In this document: positions 11,301-22,561 of the stretch, piece after piece | Position numbering within the stretch: position 1 is the stretch's first letter | How the letters are laid out: each line of letters starts with the position of its first letter | Notes under the pieces: generated by a model | Seen by the model: the letters and a program-made list of their open reading frames with translations, nothing else | Database searches by the model: none | Told to the model about the DNA's origin: nothing | Translations under genes and position numbers: made by a program | NCBI RefSeq assembly: GCF_020882245.1 | Contig: NC_083599.1 | Span: 23,384,865 to 23,448,864 of the forward strand | Length of the DNA stretch: 64,000 nucleotides | From: Rhopalosiphum padi | Lineage: Eukaryota; Arthropoda; Insecta; Hemiptera; Aphididae | Direction: 5' to 3'

Positions 11301-12404
11301 AATTTAGCACTTTAGCAGCACCGAGAACGATTCCACGGGAGAGATCGCCCATCCCGTGGCCTAATTTCCTAATTTATATCACTACCTAATAATTTATGTA
11401 TTTATATAATATATAATGTACAAAGTTCGCTCAATCCCTATAGACGTCACTAAACTGCACCATATTTTCATTAATATTAAACAAATAAAAAATAATTATA
11501 ATATATAGTATTGTGCTATGTCGCTATGTGACGTAGTTTCTCACAATAACAAAATGCTCCCCTTCTCACCACTAATTTTCCAAATCATTTTACATATTAA
11601 CGTCAAAAAAAAAATCATTAATTTATACAACTTAATTTCCTGAAACGTTTGGCTGGTTACTATAGTAATGAGTAGTGTCCATCGACAAAAATGTCTTCTT
11701 AATTGCAACCCTTGGAGTACATATGTAGATATGAATAGTGGTATGTATTCATATTGTTTTGTGATGCATACTCATTAAAAATATAAAACCTAAGGACCTC
11801 AGTACCAAAAGTTCAATACAAACGTGTCGGTGAAATAACAATTCGACGATATCCATTTCAGGGCATGACCGTATCGGAGAAAATTATAATAAAGAAAAAA
11901 ATAATTATAATGTAAAATCATATTGTATAATATTAAAATGAATACCACAGTTATTTATTTAAAATCATAAATACATGACTAGTTAAAATATTTACAATTA
12001 TTTATAGACACGTTCAATACATAAAAAATACATAATTATTACAGTATTAAGTTTAATTACAAAGTTATATACAATTATTATAAAAACACGAAACTCGTAT
12101 CTTGCACGTGACCTGAAAAAACATTAAACAATAAATTAATAATCTTCTTAAAAAATAGGTATTATCAGGCCCGGATTAAGGAGAAATGGGGGCCTAAAAA
12201 AAAAGAACATAATCTTATATTTTGCCTAATTGATAAAACTACTTTAGCAAACTAAAAATTATATTCTTGATTTTTTTTTCTCTTACATAGTCTAATTATC
12301 AAATTTTGACTAGTCATTTGTGTATAATATTATTAAGACATATGATTATTGATAAATGTTACAAGATATTATAAGTTATAACTAAGTACCTAAAATATTA
12401 AAAA
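8373..12404. repeat. 3' flank of copy A, part of a 4.7-kb segment present three times
   Basis: Bases 7677-12405 match 26375-31097 and 42271-46745 almost throughout. Just past the stop is a CACCTG/CAGGTG hairpin and AATAAA at 8457. Bases 9570-9593 form a 24-base perfect palindrome. A poly-C tract is at about 10848. A hAT-like end motif (CAGGCCCGGATTAAGG) is at about 12168. Bases 9180-10560 have an older, diverged counterpart at 13500-14560. No protein-like frame was found. Confidence 0.7.
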
Positions 12405-14555
12405 TGTGCAGGGATGTATTGGTAAATAAAGTCTTGGGTATACGCTATATTTTTTTAAATGTAGGTTTTTTTTAAAAAAATGTTCTTACTTCGTTCGACA
12501 CTTAGTCGAAAAATTATATAAAATATATAACATACCTATAAATACCGCTGTAGAAAATAAATAGTACTATCAATATCATCCGTAAATATTATATTATACT
12601 CGATTGTACTACGGTCTTATATTTTACAACTTGATAAGTAATATTCAAACTATATTATTTTTTATTTTATAAAATAGAATTTAAAAAACCAATTTAAAAT
12701 TTTCAAAAACAATTAATAAAATTGGTGCATCCCAAACTGATTCCGTCCATTGTTTGCTTATTCCAAAACGGCTATCGTCGAAGTCAGTTAGATTAGCGAA
12801 ATATTAATGTTTATTAAAATAATTATCTATTGGAATCATGATTATCACTAAGTTAGGCCGTAATTAGAGTACACGTCATATGCGTATAAAGTTTATATCG
12901 ATTAGTTATGAATATCATTCATTTTCATTGCTAAAATTAATTAAAGAACGAATATATATATAAATGTACATCAGTCGTTATCGTATTTATATATTTATAG
13001 TATATTGTAGGTTATATATATTATATATATAAGTTGTCTATCAACATACAGAAGTATTCATTGTTTATTAAAATGTATTTAATTGAAAAACCATTTTGAT
13101 ATTGTTGTTTCTAAGATATCCTATGATTGAATGTTATTTAATATTATATAGTACATGTATCTATGTACCTATCAAACTTAATACTACATTTCTATATGTC
13201 TATATTATAAATGAAAATAAGAAAACGCTGTTGTTTTGATTGACTTATTGGAGTATTACTTATTAAAATAATAATTATAATAGTAATATTAATTTTTAAT
13301 CAAAATTTAAATAAGTTATGGAAATACTTAATAATAAATGTTATTGAATGTATGTCTATCATTATAATATTAAAAACCATCAAATACAAGTTATAACTAT
13401 AAAGAAAGCATAATATATTCCCCTTTAAATATCTGCAGTGATATTCCAATTTGACCTACAATTAGGTTTCTAGATAATTGTATACTCAAATATGTACAAA
13501 ATGCATTAATCGAATTAAATTTATAATAATCCACGACCTTTATATTATTATACTCAGATTGAATTGATTTATATTTTTTCGTCGATTAATTAAAAAAAAA
13601 AACAATTACCTTAAGAAAAAATCAATGAATAAATACTACAAAATATGTAATTACTAATTAAATAAATGTAATTTATGTAGACAATTTTATCGCCCTCTAT
13701 ATTAACCAATTAATTGACACTAAATTTGCATGTATCACGATGGTATTTTAACCAATTATAACAAAAATTATAATTCTTGATTTAATTGTTTTTCTTTAAA
13801 ATTTATTTGTATGATATTATATTTAAATGTCATGATTATAGATTATTGATGTGAATTATCTAATGGGGCGGTACGAAGCCGAAGCTCGACAAAAAATAAA
13901 TATTAATAATAATAATAATTAAATAATAATAATAATAATAATTATCAACATTATTACAAAAAGTAAATTGTTGATGTTTCACATCTGGCAGGCGTCCCTC
14001 GACGGCTCAATATGTTTATGTAAAATTGACATATTTAGCAAATCCCAATATGGCATAGGCTTATAGGCGTGCGCACGGGGGGTTCCAGGTATTCCTGGGC
14101 ACTTCCGACATGTAATTGGGGCCCTTAAATTTAAGTCCTATAGCATATATATGGGTCCGTATTTTAACTAATGTTACTAGAATATAAATGGTGTTTTTTC
14201 TAAAATATGTGGTAAAAAAAATTATGTTTCGGGATAAAAAAAATAATACAACGTAAAATATTTTAAATTTGCTTGGTAAAACTTATTATGATTATAACAG
14301 CTAGATTATGTTATTGACTACAAAAGTAAAAATAATAAATAAATATTACCAAAAAAGAATATAAGAATATAATATTTAATTTTTAAAAAGTATTCCGTAC
14401 AATCTATAGACAATTTTCTGCAGAGTTCAGAATATTTTTCAGAATCAAAATCCTACATCTTAAACTAACTTTGATTTTATCAAAACTAAATCACGTCTTT
14501 TGAGCTCAAATTGACGGCAGTAGCGAGGCCACTTAACTATATAATGCAATATTTA
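12405..14555. repeat. Deleted counterpart of unit B 33932-37120
   Basis: The segment begins abruptly at ATGTGCAGGGATG, which in units B and C lies about 2.8 kb and 10 kb further on, so unit A has lost the intervening block. Bases 12930-13870 resemble the 3' flank that follows the type 1 genes, suggesting that a coding exon once stood upstream and is gone. A truncated hAT-like element starts at 14062. Sequence then jumps at short direct repeats to the counterpart of 36930. Confidence 0.6.
14062..14345. mobile_element. Truncated hAT-like element (left part)
   Basis: It starts TATAGGCGTGCGCACGGGG directly after CATAGGCT, exactly as in the complete copies at 35638 and 59836. The right end is missing: the sequence is joined through AATAAATAAATATT, a motif present twice in unit B, to the DNA that lies beyond the element there. 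A deletion between those direct repeats explains it. Confidence 0.6.
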
Positions 14556-14957
14556 CGATTTAAGATCGTATCAGAAGAGGTGTAGTTAAGAATATATTGA
14601 TGAACACTAACTAAATTATAAAAAAAAATGTATAAAAAAGTACGTTTTATTTTTTTATTGTAAAAATTAAAAAATTAAAATTGTTGGTAAATTTTTTTGG
14701 CACTATTTTTTATAAAATCAATGCGTGTTATTTTTTTTAATGAAAACTTGTCGATTATTTACGAAATGCTGAGCTCCTGTTTTTTTTTCACAAAATACGT
14801 TTACCTATACCAAAGACTTTGAAAAGCTTGAATTCGTATACCGTTATTACTGTAAGCAGTTTGGGAATTTACTTGTTTGTAAATTTTATTTCGATGGGAG
14901 CCGTTTAGGAATTAAGCAAACAATGAACAGGAGCTGTTTGGGATGTGCCGTTCGGTT
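14556..14957. mobile_element. Partial GGGAGCC foldback element, copy 2
   Basis: The left arm is missing: the element begins at GATTTAAGATCGTATCAG, fused to the ATGCAATATTTAC flank of another repeat. The right end is complete (GATGGGAGCCGTTTAGGAATT, then GTGCCGTTCGG). The fusion point is a rearrangement junction of the array. Its centre matches the copy at 25747 rather than copy 1. Confidence 0.5.
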
Positions 14958-15359
14958 TATAGCATATTATTTTCGTTGATTAAAATAAAGACAAATCAAT
15001 TTTGTATTTAAATAAATATAATTATTTTAAACCCCAAGTTTTCTAATCGAAATATTAGTCACATTTACTACTGTATACATTTTTCATTCAAATAGTGGCT
15101 ATAATATATTTATTTTATGACTCATAGTTTTATGGCTTTGATTAACTTGATCAGAATTATTTTATTAAAATAGTACATATTATTTGTAATGACATTATAA
15201 ATGTATTGGACACTGATTATTATCAAAATCTATTTTTCATGTAATCATAAAAATTATTTCGTTAATGATTGAATAATACATGCCCAAATGTGTAATTGTT
15301 ATCTACAAATAATAGTCAATCTCCTACCACGTCGTTATTATTGACATTTAAATAAATTT

Positions 15360-15665
15360 TATATTAACCTCGATGCGAACGTACGATTGATGTTATATTG
15401 TGTTAGCCGACAGCCTAAAACGTTTGTTTGAAACAGTAGTAGTGTGTTAAGTATTATTCAGTTTTCTTTTTCGACGAAAGCAGCGACGCGGCGTTTTATA
15501 GGTATATCATCTAAATTTTTAGATGAAATATACTACTCACCATACGATTATATTTATTATTATTAATATTGTATGATGTTTTAGCAGAATTGGATTTTTG
15601 GAGTGTCGATCGGCAGCTCGAGTTCGTGTCCCATTTGCATTCAACAGTCAACACTCATTTAATCC
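15360..15665 (+). promoter_or_regulatory. Promoter-exon cassette for the 63-residue gene
   Basis: The full cassette order is present: a degraded TATA (TTATATTA), GTACGATTGATGTTATATTG, GCCGACAGCC, the initiator ATTATTCAGTTTTC, the CGACGAAAGCAGCGACGCGG block, the CATCTAAA/TTTAGATG hairpin, and a donor at 15666. The next acceptor downstream in front of an ATG is at 17317-17318, giving a 1.65-kb intron leading to the 63-residue coding exon. Confidence 0.6.
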
Positions 15666-17318
15666 GTAAGTTAAAATTTATTGAAATACAATATACGGTG
15701 AAAAATATTTCTATTAATCGATATATATTTATAGACAACCGTTAATTAATTTATATTTTCAATTTTTTTTTTTAATTCTGAAAAAAAAATCTAGTTTATA
15801 GTATACGTTTTTGGTCACTCAAATCGTAAATAATATCAATTTAACTATTTTTTTGTATATAATATCCTTATTATTCAGTAGTACGATTTGTCATTTTTTA
15901 CGATACCAAAAAACCGGGATTCACGACAATTCAGCGCGCCACAATTAAGCCCTGAGACAATTGAGTGCAATATAAATATTAGGTTATTAGGTTTTTCATT
16001 GAATCAACTGCTGGTAATTGACCAGCAACCGCTTTAGTAACGTACAATAATAATAATAATTTAAAAAATAAAATATTTTAATTTTTTTTTTAATTCTAAA
16101 ACACGAAAGTAAAAATTATAACAAGTCGATACAGTATATATAGTTGAAAGTTATTTTTGCATATAATTAAAAATAATTTTTAAATATATTTACAAAAAAA
16201 AATTATAATAATAATGATAAAATATTAATATATAATTTATATATGATGTAGATACGTATAAACTATAAAGTAACACGTTACTACCATACATTATATACAT
16301 ATTATACACCGATATAATTAATGATCTCATAAATATTAATATTACATTTATAATATATTTACCTGTAAAGACACTGCACCTAAAACTGCTTGAGTAATAA
16401 GTTCAGTATGTTTTGCAGTTGTTTTTAAAAATTGCATTGCTTTTCTGGCTTCAATTTTTGCAACATCAGGTGTATGGTTATTACTTTCATGAAAAATTTG
16501 ACCATCCTTCGATTTAATACGACCACGACATTTTTTCGTATTGCATTCGATACATCGCTAACTACTGTTTTTGTCAAATGTATATAAATATCTGTTATAT
16601 CTCAGAAGGTTTCCACCTTTTTCACATTTAATGATTTCCATTTCATTTTTAAAATTATGATTTAAAAAAATTAAAATGTGAAGTACAATAAATTGAGTTG
16701 TGTTCAGTGCACAACGTATGAAAATATAGTAAAAAACCTACGTCTACTGCTGCGTTATCGTCGTTGGAATTTTATTCTAATAAAAACGGTTTAATATCAA
16801 TACGATAACGAACGATGCAGCAAATAAGTAATAACATTATCTGATTAATGATTATCATCAAACATAAAGATTATCTGACAGGTTATATAGGTATTCACAG
16901 ACACTGCGAACGAATTCATTTCTAATTTCGTCATTTCGTATACAGCAATTTTGCACTTAATACAGTGAACTTTTATGAACTTTTACTCAGTTCAGTATAA
17001 TATTATGTAGCGCTCAATTGTCTGCGCTCAATTGTCGGGACACACAAAATACCATTCGAGAATATTTACGCTGGTTGGTACTTAATGTTATTACAAACTC
17101 CTCAAGGATCACAAGTCACAACCACACATATCCAAATATTAAAATATCTTAGGCGAAACTATATACTGACCGTGAGAAAATAACTCTTAGATTTGTGAAA
17201 AATAAATCAAATAGATATATCGTATAGATTACGATCTGTTATTTCTGATTGACTCATATACAATATGCTCAAGTTAAAAACAAATAAACATTCTTATGAT
17301 TTTATCATTTTGTTTTAG
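15666..17318 (+). other. Presumed intron between cassette and 63-residue gene
   Basis: Runs from GTAAG to TGTTTTAG. It holds the palindrome-rich block at 15900-16045, the broken FLYWCH exon on the opposite strand, and a 14-base tandem direct repeat (GCGCTCAATTGTC twice) at about 17012-17040. The rest is AT-rich with no frame of interest. Confidence 0.5.
16363..16641 (-). pseudogene. Broken FLYWCH zinc-finger exon
   Basis: The minus strand from an ATG at 16641 reads a FLYWCH-type finger: KGGNLL, then YNRYLYTFDK, a stop, RCIECNTKKCRGRIKS and HESNNHTPD, followed by a helical run to LGAVSLQ at a possible donor (CAG before GTAAAT). The Cys/Cys and His/His zinc ligands of the fold are present. The in-frame TAG at 16558-16560 sits exactly where the family has its conserved Trp, a one-base change from TGG. 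FLYWCH fingers occur in insect DNA-binding proteins and are common in MULE-type transposases, so this is likely a dead transposon or gene fragment. No downstream exon was recognised. It lies antisense within the presumed intron of the 63-residue gene. Confidence 0.7.
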
Positions 17319-17327
17319 ACAAACAAC

Positions 17328-17519
17328 ATGTCATCTGCAGGACCAAACAACAGCCAATCTTCTTCTTCAAAAGATAATAAAAGCAATATAAATAAACAAC
17401 AGGTGGAATATGTTACCGTGAAAAATAATAAAGTGCAATATCAAAAACCAACTGCACTTGTGCAACCTCAAAAGCGGAGTGATTTAAAACCGATGTTTCC
17501 AAAACCGTCTAGTCGTTAA
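17328..17519 (+). CDS. 63-residue basic array protein, type 2
   Basis: A single coding exon behind a 3' splice site (TTGTTTTAG, exon from 17319) with the 9-base leader ACAAACAAC. It starts MSSAGPNNSQSSSSKD and ends KPTALVQPQKRSDLKPMFPKP-SSR, so both the Met-Ser-Ser start and the conserved C-terminal motif match the 93-residue proteins, while the middle is short and lacks the 27-residue duplication. It is strongly basic, with no signal peptide or membrane segment. One promoter cassette (15360-15665) lies upstream. Divergence from type 1 is substantial outside the C-terminus, and keeping that motif and an intact frame argues for selection. Function is unknown. Confidence 0.65.
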   Translation: MSSAGPNNSQSSSSKDNKSNINKQQVEYVTVKNNKVQYQKPTALVQPQKRSDLKPMFPKPSSR

Positions 17520-18180
17520 GACTAGCATGAAAGTTTGTATGTATATGTTGTAAATAATTTTTATTTTATAATATTTAGATAAGTTTTCCATTTATATATA
17601 ATGTAAAAAAATAAAAATAAATATATTATTATTTGAATTTAATATTGATTTATTTTAATATAAAATAATACAAATCACATAACACCGAGAAAAAATATTT
17701 ATTTCATGAATAAAATAAATATGAAATATATTAGAACAACGCATTATTGATATTGCAGTAGTGAATGAATAGGTAGTATCTTTTTATATTTTACTTAGAA
17801 ATAAAAAAATATTTTAAAATTCTGGTTTTTTTTTTATAGTTGATAGTATATATGTCTAAGTATTATAAATATTTAAAATAGTTTTCTCAATTTAACTGCG
17901 AATATACGTCAATAAGACCAAGACGTACAAAATTGGTTGTACAAATTATTCGTAAAATTTTAGTCGTATTAATTACGTACTTACATGTCGTATCGTGTCG
18001 TTTGGTTTATTGGTTACAGAACACGTCAAATGCGTACATTTTTAAGAACAGATATATATAAATGTACAATAGTCGTGATCATACTTATATCTATAGTATA
18101 TTATAATGGGTAAATGTAAGTTCCTACACGAGACCTAGCAGGTAAAAAAAATACTTTTGTTAGTTTTATATATAACCAGC
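17520..18180. repeat. 3' flank of type 2 gene, diverged repeat
   Basis: Bases 17620-17780 resemble the flank after the type 3 copies (about 18600-18790) and bases 18000-18100 resemble 12860-13020. This is therefore an older duplicate of the same flank, joined directly to the truncated type 3 coding sequence. No promoter cassette is present here. Confidence 0.5.
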
Positions 18181-18390
18181 TTGTCTTCAAGGCCCTGCAA
18201 TGATCAATCGTCTTCCTCACGGCATCAAGATCATAAAAAGTATAAGAACAAAAGTCAGATGGAGTCGGATACAGTTGAAAAATATAAAGCACAATCTCCT
18301 AAACCGGCTAATAAACCGATTGCGTTCGTGTCGCACCAAGTGCGGAATATTAAACCTACGTTTCCCAAACCGCCTGGTCGTCAAGCCTAG
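18181..18390 (+). pseudogene. Start-less type 3 array protein copy
   Basis: The ancestral start (ATGTCATCAAGA in type 1) is here TTGTCTTCAAGG, so the initiator codon is lost. The frame then runs SRPCNDQSSSSRHQDHKKY, NKSQMESDTVEKYKAQ, KPIAFVSHQVRN and IKPTFPKPPGRQA without interruption. It holds only one copy of the Ser/Asp-rich segment, so it may show the state before the 27-residue duplication. No promoter cassette and no canonical TTTTAG acceptor precede it. An ATG at 18157 is in frame and would add eight foreign residues (MLVLYITS), and AACCAG just before the frame could act as an acceptor, so translation cannot be ruled out. The whole locus from about 18331 on is duplicated at base 1. Confidence 0.55.
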
Positions 18391-20664
18391 AATTTAAGAC
18401 CTTGTTCAACATGTAAATTTCAATAATCTCAACCATTTTTTATGACTTCAAACATTTAATTAGGTATTTTAAAAAAAATTATTGTTTTTGAACTACAGCT
18501 GATCGGTAATCATTTTTATTTGATTATAGGAACTCAGATAAGTTCACCAAACTTTCACTACATATGACAACACTATGATGTGTGGCTAATATAATGAAAA
18601 AAAAAAAAGAAAAATATATTATTATTTGAATTTATTTGATTTTTTTTAATATAATATAATATAAATCAGATGTTTTTAAACCCCAGTACACTAAGAAAAA
18701 AAATTTTTATTATGAATACATATGAAATATATTAGAGCTATATAGTTGCCATCCAATGTATTATGGATATTGCATTAGTGAATGGATAGGTTGCTCCTGA
18801 TATCAAAACATTCAGGTTTACATAAACGATTTTTATAAATTTAATATTTTTTAACAGAATATAACTCAATTACGTTATTTACCACTTTTTAACCATAACT
18901 TATAAATACATTATATAAATCAATTTTCGTAGATTTAATTAATTTTACCATCATTTGAATATTTTTTAAGTTATCTAATTATAATTGTTCTTTACGATAT
19001 AAGCTCATTGTTGTATAAACAACCTTGATGTATCAGTCTACCATTTTTAAATTGTTGAAAACACAAATAATATTAAGTAAGAGAATTAAGAAATAGGCAC
19101 AATTCATTGCTTTTTTTTTTTGTCTAGAATATCATGGATTCTATTAAAAGGCAGTATACGAATTTGTTAAATGTTCTAAAACACCACTTTATATTATCCC
19201 CGAAATTTCAATCAGTAATTGAATAAAGTTTACTTGTTTGTAAGTTTTTTATGATTATAAATGCTATTAAATAATATATATAAATTCTAGAAAAGTAAAT
19301 TAACATCAATTATAATCAAATTCATTTATAAAACAGTATATTTCAAAATATTTGTTTTTGATAGTTAGGTACTTAACTTTGGTAAAATTTTACTACTCTA
19401 TTTTAAGGTTATTGCTTTAAAAATAAAAGGTTAAAATTTAATTTTTACTACATCAATATGTTAATAATATATTTTATTTATTAAAATCACTTTTTTGTTG
19501 AGTAAATTAATCATAATTTAATTTATTTCACTGTTATAAAATAATATGTTTATATATATTGTTATTTTAATTTTTGTTAAAATTGGTTAAAATACTATTG
19601 TAAAGTAATTATCAACAGTTACCAACAATAACTAATGTATAACTAACTCAACTTAAAATGTTTATATCAACAAAAGTAGCTATATGTATTTTTCTGGATA
19701 ATATTCTTATTTCTTACCTTTAAATTTGATAGTAGGTAAATTTACAATAATATTATATATTCTGCTGAACGCAAATTTGTTATGATGTACCTTTAGTATA
19801 AGACACAGACAACTCATGCGGGTATGTCAAAAAAAAAAAAATAAAACTGTTTGTAACATGAGCTCCTATCAATACAACCATTGTGGTATTTTTAATTTAT
19901 CAAAAAAAAATAAGTATATCCGCTTTAGGTGGTTATTATAATATAATATAATATTATATGATATACTATTTTATTATAATTTATGAGCTCATGATGTGTA
20001 TGTTTTATGCTATTTTTAAAAGTTTTAAGTTGTTTTTTCTATAGCAAACTATTTGTCGATAATTACTATTTCGATTAATACATTTTGTACATAATTGAGT
20101 ATAATTATCTAGAAATCTAATTGTAGCTCAAATTGGAATATCACTGTAGATATTTAAAGGGCAGATATATTATGCTTTCATTAAGGTTTTATTTAATGGT
20201 TTTTAATATTTTAATGATAGACATATGACATACATTCATTAACATTTATTATTAAGTATTTCCAAAACTTATTTAAATTTCGATTAAAAATTAATAATAC
20301 TATTATTATTATTATTTTAATAAGTAATACTATAATAATTAAATCGAAACGTTATGCGTTTAATAAGAATTAATTATCTTAAGTGGTTCTTATTACACAA
20401 ATACAATATTATATCAACGACATTACGGTAGTCGCTGCTGGTTTTTAACATACGTAAGTAATACAGTGTAATCGTAAATCATAAAATAAATATGAAAATA
20501 GACCTCTGCTGATCGTTGAGCGTCGATAGAAAAAGATGTATGATATTGTTTTTTATTTCAATTACACCAATAGGGATAAATAAATATTATATGAGTTACA
20601 ATAAATTTAATTATGATATAATCATTATACATTGAAAAACCCATTATATCTTCATAACTCATGT
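18391..20664. repeat. 3' flank of type 3 copy plus 1-kb insertion
   Basis: Bases 18391-19675 match 62-1345. Bases 19676-20664 have no counterpart in the first unit. They include GTATAAGACACAGACAACTC with a following CATGCGGGTAT near 19797-19830, related to the end of the element at 50288. At about 20160-20345 they also hold an inverted copy of a repeat seen at 13195-13425, 23945-24160 and 34725-34945. No gene was found. Confidence 0.6.
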
Positions 20665-21256
20665 ACACGATTAATAAAGTTTCTCGATTTACACAAGGTA
20701 AATAGAAATGTGATAGGTAGTAAAAATTTCAAGCAATTTTTTTATTTATAACAAATTACAAAATTACATTTAAATAACGAATTTTATCTAAATTTTAACT
20801 TCAAATGTCTTTACAAAATTAAGTTATTGCTATAGTATAAATTTAAGAGAGTAGTATGAAAAAACCGACTTACCGGCTAGTGTTACAGATCACCTAGAAT
20901 ATTATAGATGACCTGCAAACAATCCCAACTTGCTCGACCGAATGGAAACAATCCTAACCAACAAAATTACATATAACAATTATAATGATAAAAGGGTTGT
21001 ACTTGAAGATAAAGTGCACAATTTAGCCCACGGTCATTATAGACTAGAGTTAATTATAAAATACAATTATTTTAAAATAGTTTTTAATATTTCTAAATTT
21101 ATACAAGTATGAAGAGTTGACTGAAATGATAATTGAGAATAAAAATTAGTATTTTATAATACTTAACTATAACAACAAAAAAAAGACCATAGTTAAAATA
21201 TGATTATTGTTTATTAAATAATAAAATTACATTGAATATATAGATACATTAAAATT

Positions 21257-21730
21257 TTAATAATTATTTATAAACCATTTTTTTAATACAAATGCTTTAT
21301 ACAATGAACATTTGGTAGTATGAAATTCCTTGTGTAAAATACATCGAGGTAGTGTATTGTCATAAGCCAAGATATCTGTACGAGGACACATTAGGTCTTC
21401 CATATTGATGACATTGGTGTAAGGCATGAACTCACTAATAATTGTATTTTTCTGCAAACCTTTAACGTAAATTGTGTTGTATTTGATCGATTGAAATATT
21501 TTTTCTATTTCCGTGTACTCCACATCGCCGCAATCTAATGTCAAGCCGTGGTACCGTCGTTTAAGCCAATTGTTTACGCTCCTACTTTTTGCATCTTGTG
21601 TTAAAGAAGAGTGCTTGAACACCCAATGTTGCATAGTACACGATTTTATGTCTACAATAGACATCTCTTTAATTTTGTACTCACTTTTCACTCCAAGAAC
21701 GCATTGGATATCCAAAATAGCGGAAGACAT
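21257..21730 (-). CDS. 157-residue mobile-element or virus-like protein, second copy
   Basis: The same length and motifs as the copy at 1947-2420: DIQ, YHGL, YVKG, NMEDLMCP and a terminal C-x2-H-x3-H-x3-C cluster. The two residue changes I can find are Met to Ile before the NMED motif and Asn to Ile shortly after it; two further base changes are silent. The sequence just upstream of the ATG differs from the first copy, which has about 50 extra bases there. Keeping an uninterrupted frame in both copies may reflect recent duplication rather than selection. Confidence 0.5.
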   Translation of the reverse strand: MSSAILDIQCVLGVKSEYKIKEMSIVDIKSCTMQHWVFKHSSLTQDAKSRSVNNWLKRRYHGLTLDCGDVEYTEIEKIFQSIKYNTIYVKGLQKNTIISEFMPYTNVINMEDLMCPRTDILAYDNTLPRCILHKEFHTTKCSLYKAFVLKKWFINNY

Positions 21731-21789
21731 TGTAGTTAGATTTTTAAATTTTAATGATACGCACGGCTATATTTGAACACGTTAACTGT

Positions 21790-22045
21790 TATGTTCCCGT
21801 TTGTACTTTTTGGATGAGAATAGGTATTTGATTTTCTTCAAGTAAACGCTCAAATTTAGGTAATTTAGACAAATGCGATTTGATCGACTTTTTGAGATTT
21901 TAAAAAAATTATTTGGTTTCACTATCCAGAGAACTTCCAAACACGTTCAAGTCTGTAGCACGACTAATGAGCACAATAATGTTTTTACATCGAGGGGATA
22001 AATCCAAATATTGTACGTAGACTCAAAACCCCTCCATTTTAATTT
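21790..22045 (-). pseudogene. Second copy of the decayed coding remnant
   Basis: The same minus-strand fragments as at 2525-2785, including the charged helical run and the two TAA stops around a T run. It lies upstream of the 157-residue frame in the same orientation. No family was recognised. Confidence 0.3.
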
Positions 22046-22254
22046 TTTCTGTAATTAAATATAATTATTAAGAAGCCGGAGTATAATTATAATCGATATG
22101 TTAATCACACTTACTGTTGTATGATTAATTTACATTCAATAATCGACTATATATTTATTTAATGACTCATAAATTTAAAGTTGTACAAATTAGTACAAAT
22201 TTGTAATGATATTATCACAGTACAGTTATTATTGTTGACATTTTAATAAGTTGT

Positions 22255-22561
22255 ATATAAACCTCGATAAGATCGTACGATTGATCTAATAGTGTGTTAG
22301 CCGACAGCTTAAAACGTTTGTTTGAAATTGAAATAATAATAGTGTATTAAGTTTTATTCAGTTTTTTTTTCTACGAAAGTAGCGACGCGGCTTTGTCTAG
22401 GTATATCATCTAAATATTTACATGAAATATACTACTCACTATACGATTATATTTATTATAATTATTATTATTGTATGATATTTTAGCAGAATTGGATTTT
22501 GGGAGTGTCGATCAGCAGCTTGCGTTCGTGTTTGTTTTGCAGTCAACACTCGTTTCAATCT
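22255..22561 (+). promoter_or_regulatory. Promoter-exon cassette B1
   Basis: Counterpart of A1 with the same degenerate hairpin and CAATCT end. TATATAAACCTCGATAAGAT begins at 22255 and the donor GTAAG is at 22562. There is no ATG in the putative exon. It is the first of two cassettes ahead of the coding exon at 26776. Confidence 0.6.

Noticed and set aside
20930..21112. 60-codon plus-strand frame
   Set aside because: Some protein-like content, but the matching sequence in unit A is interrupted. Mentioned as a possible decayed fragment, not a gene.
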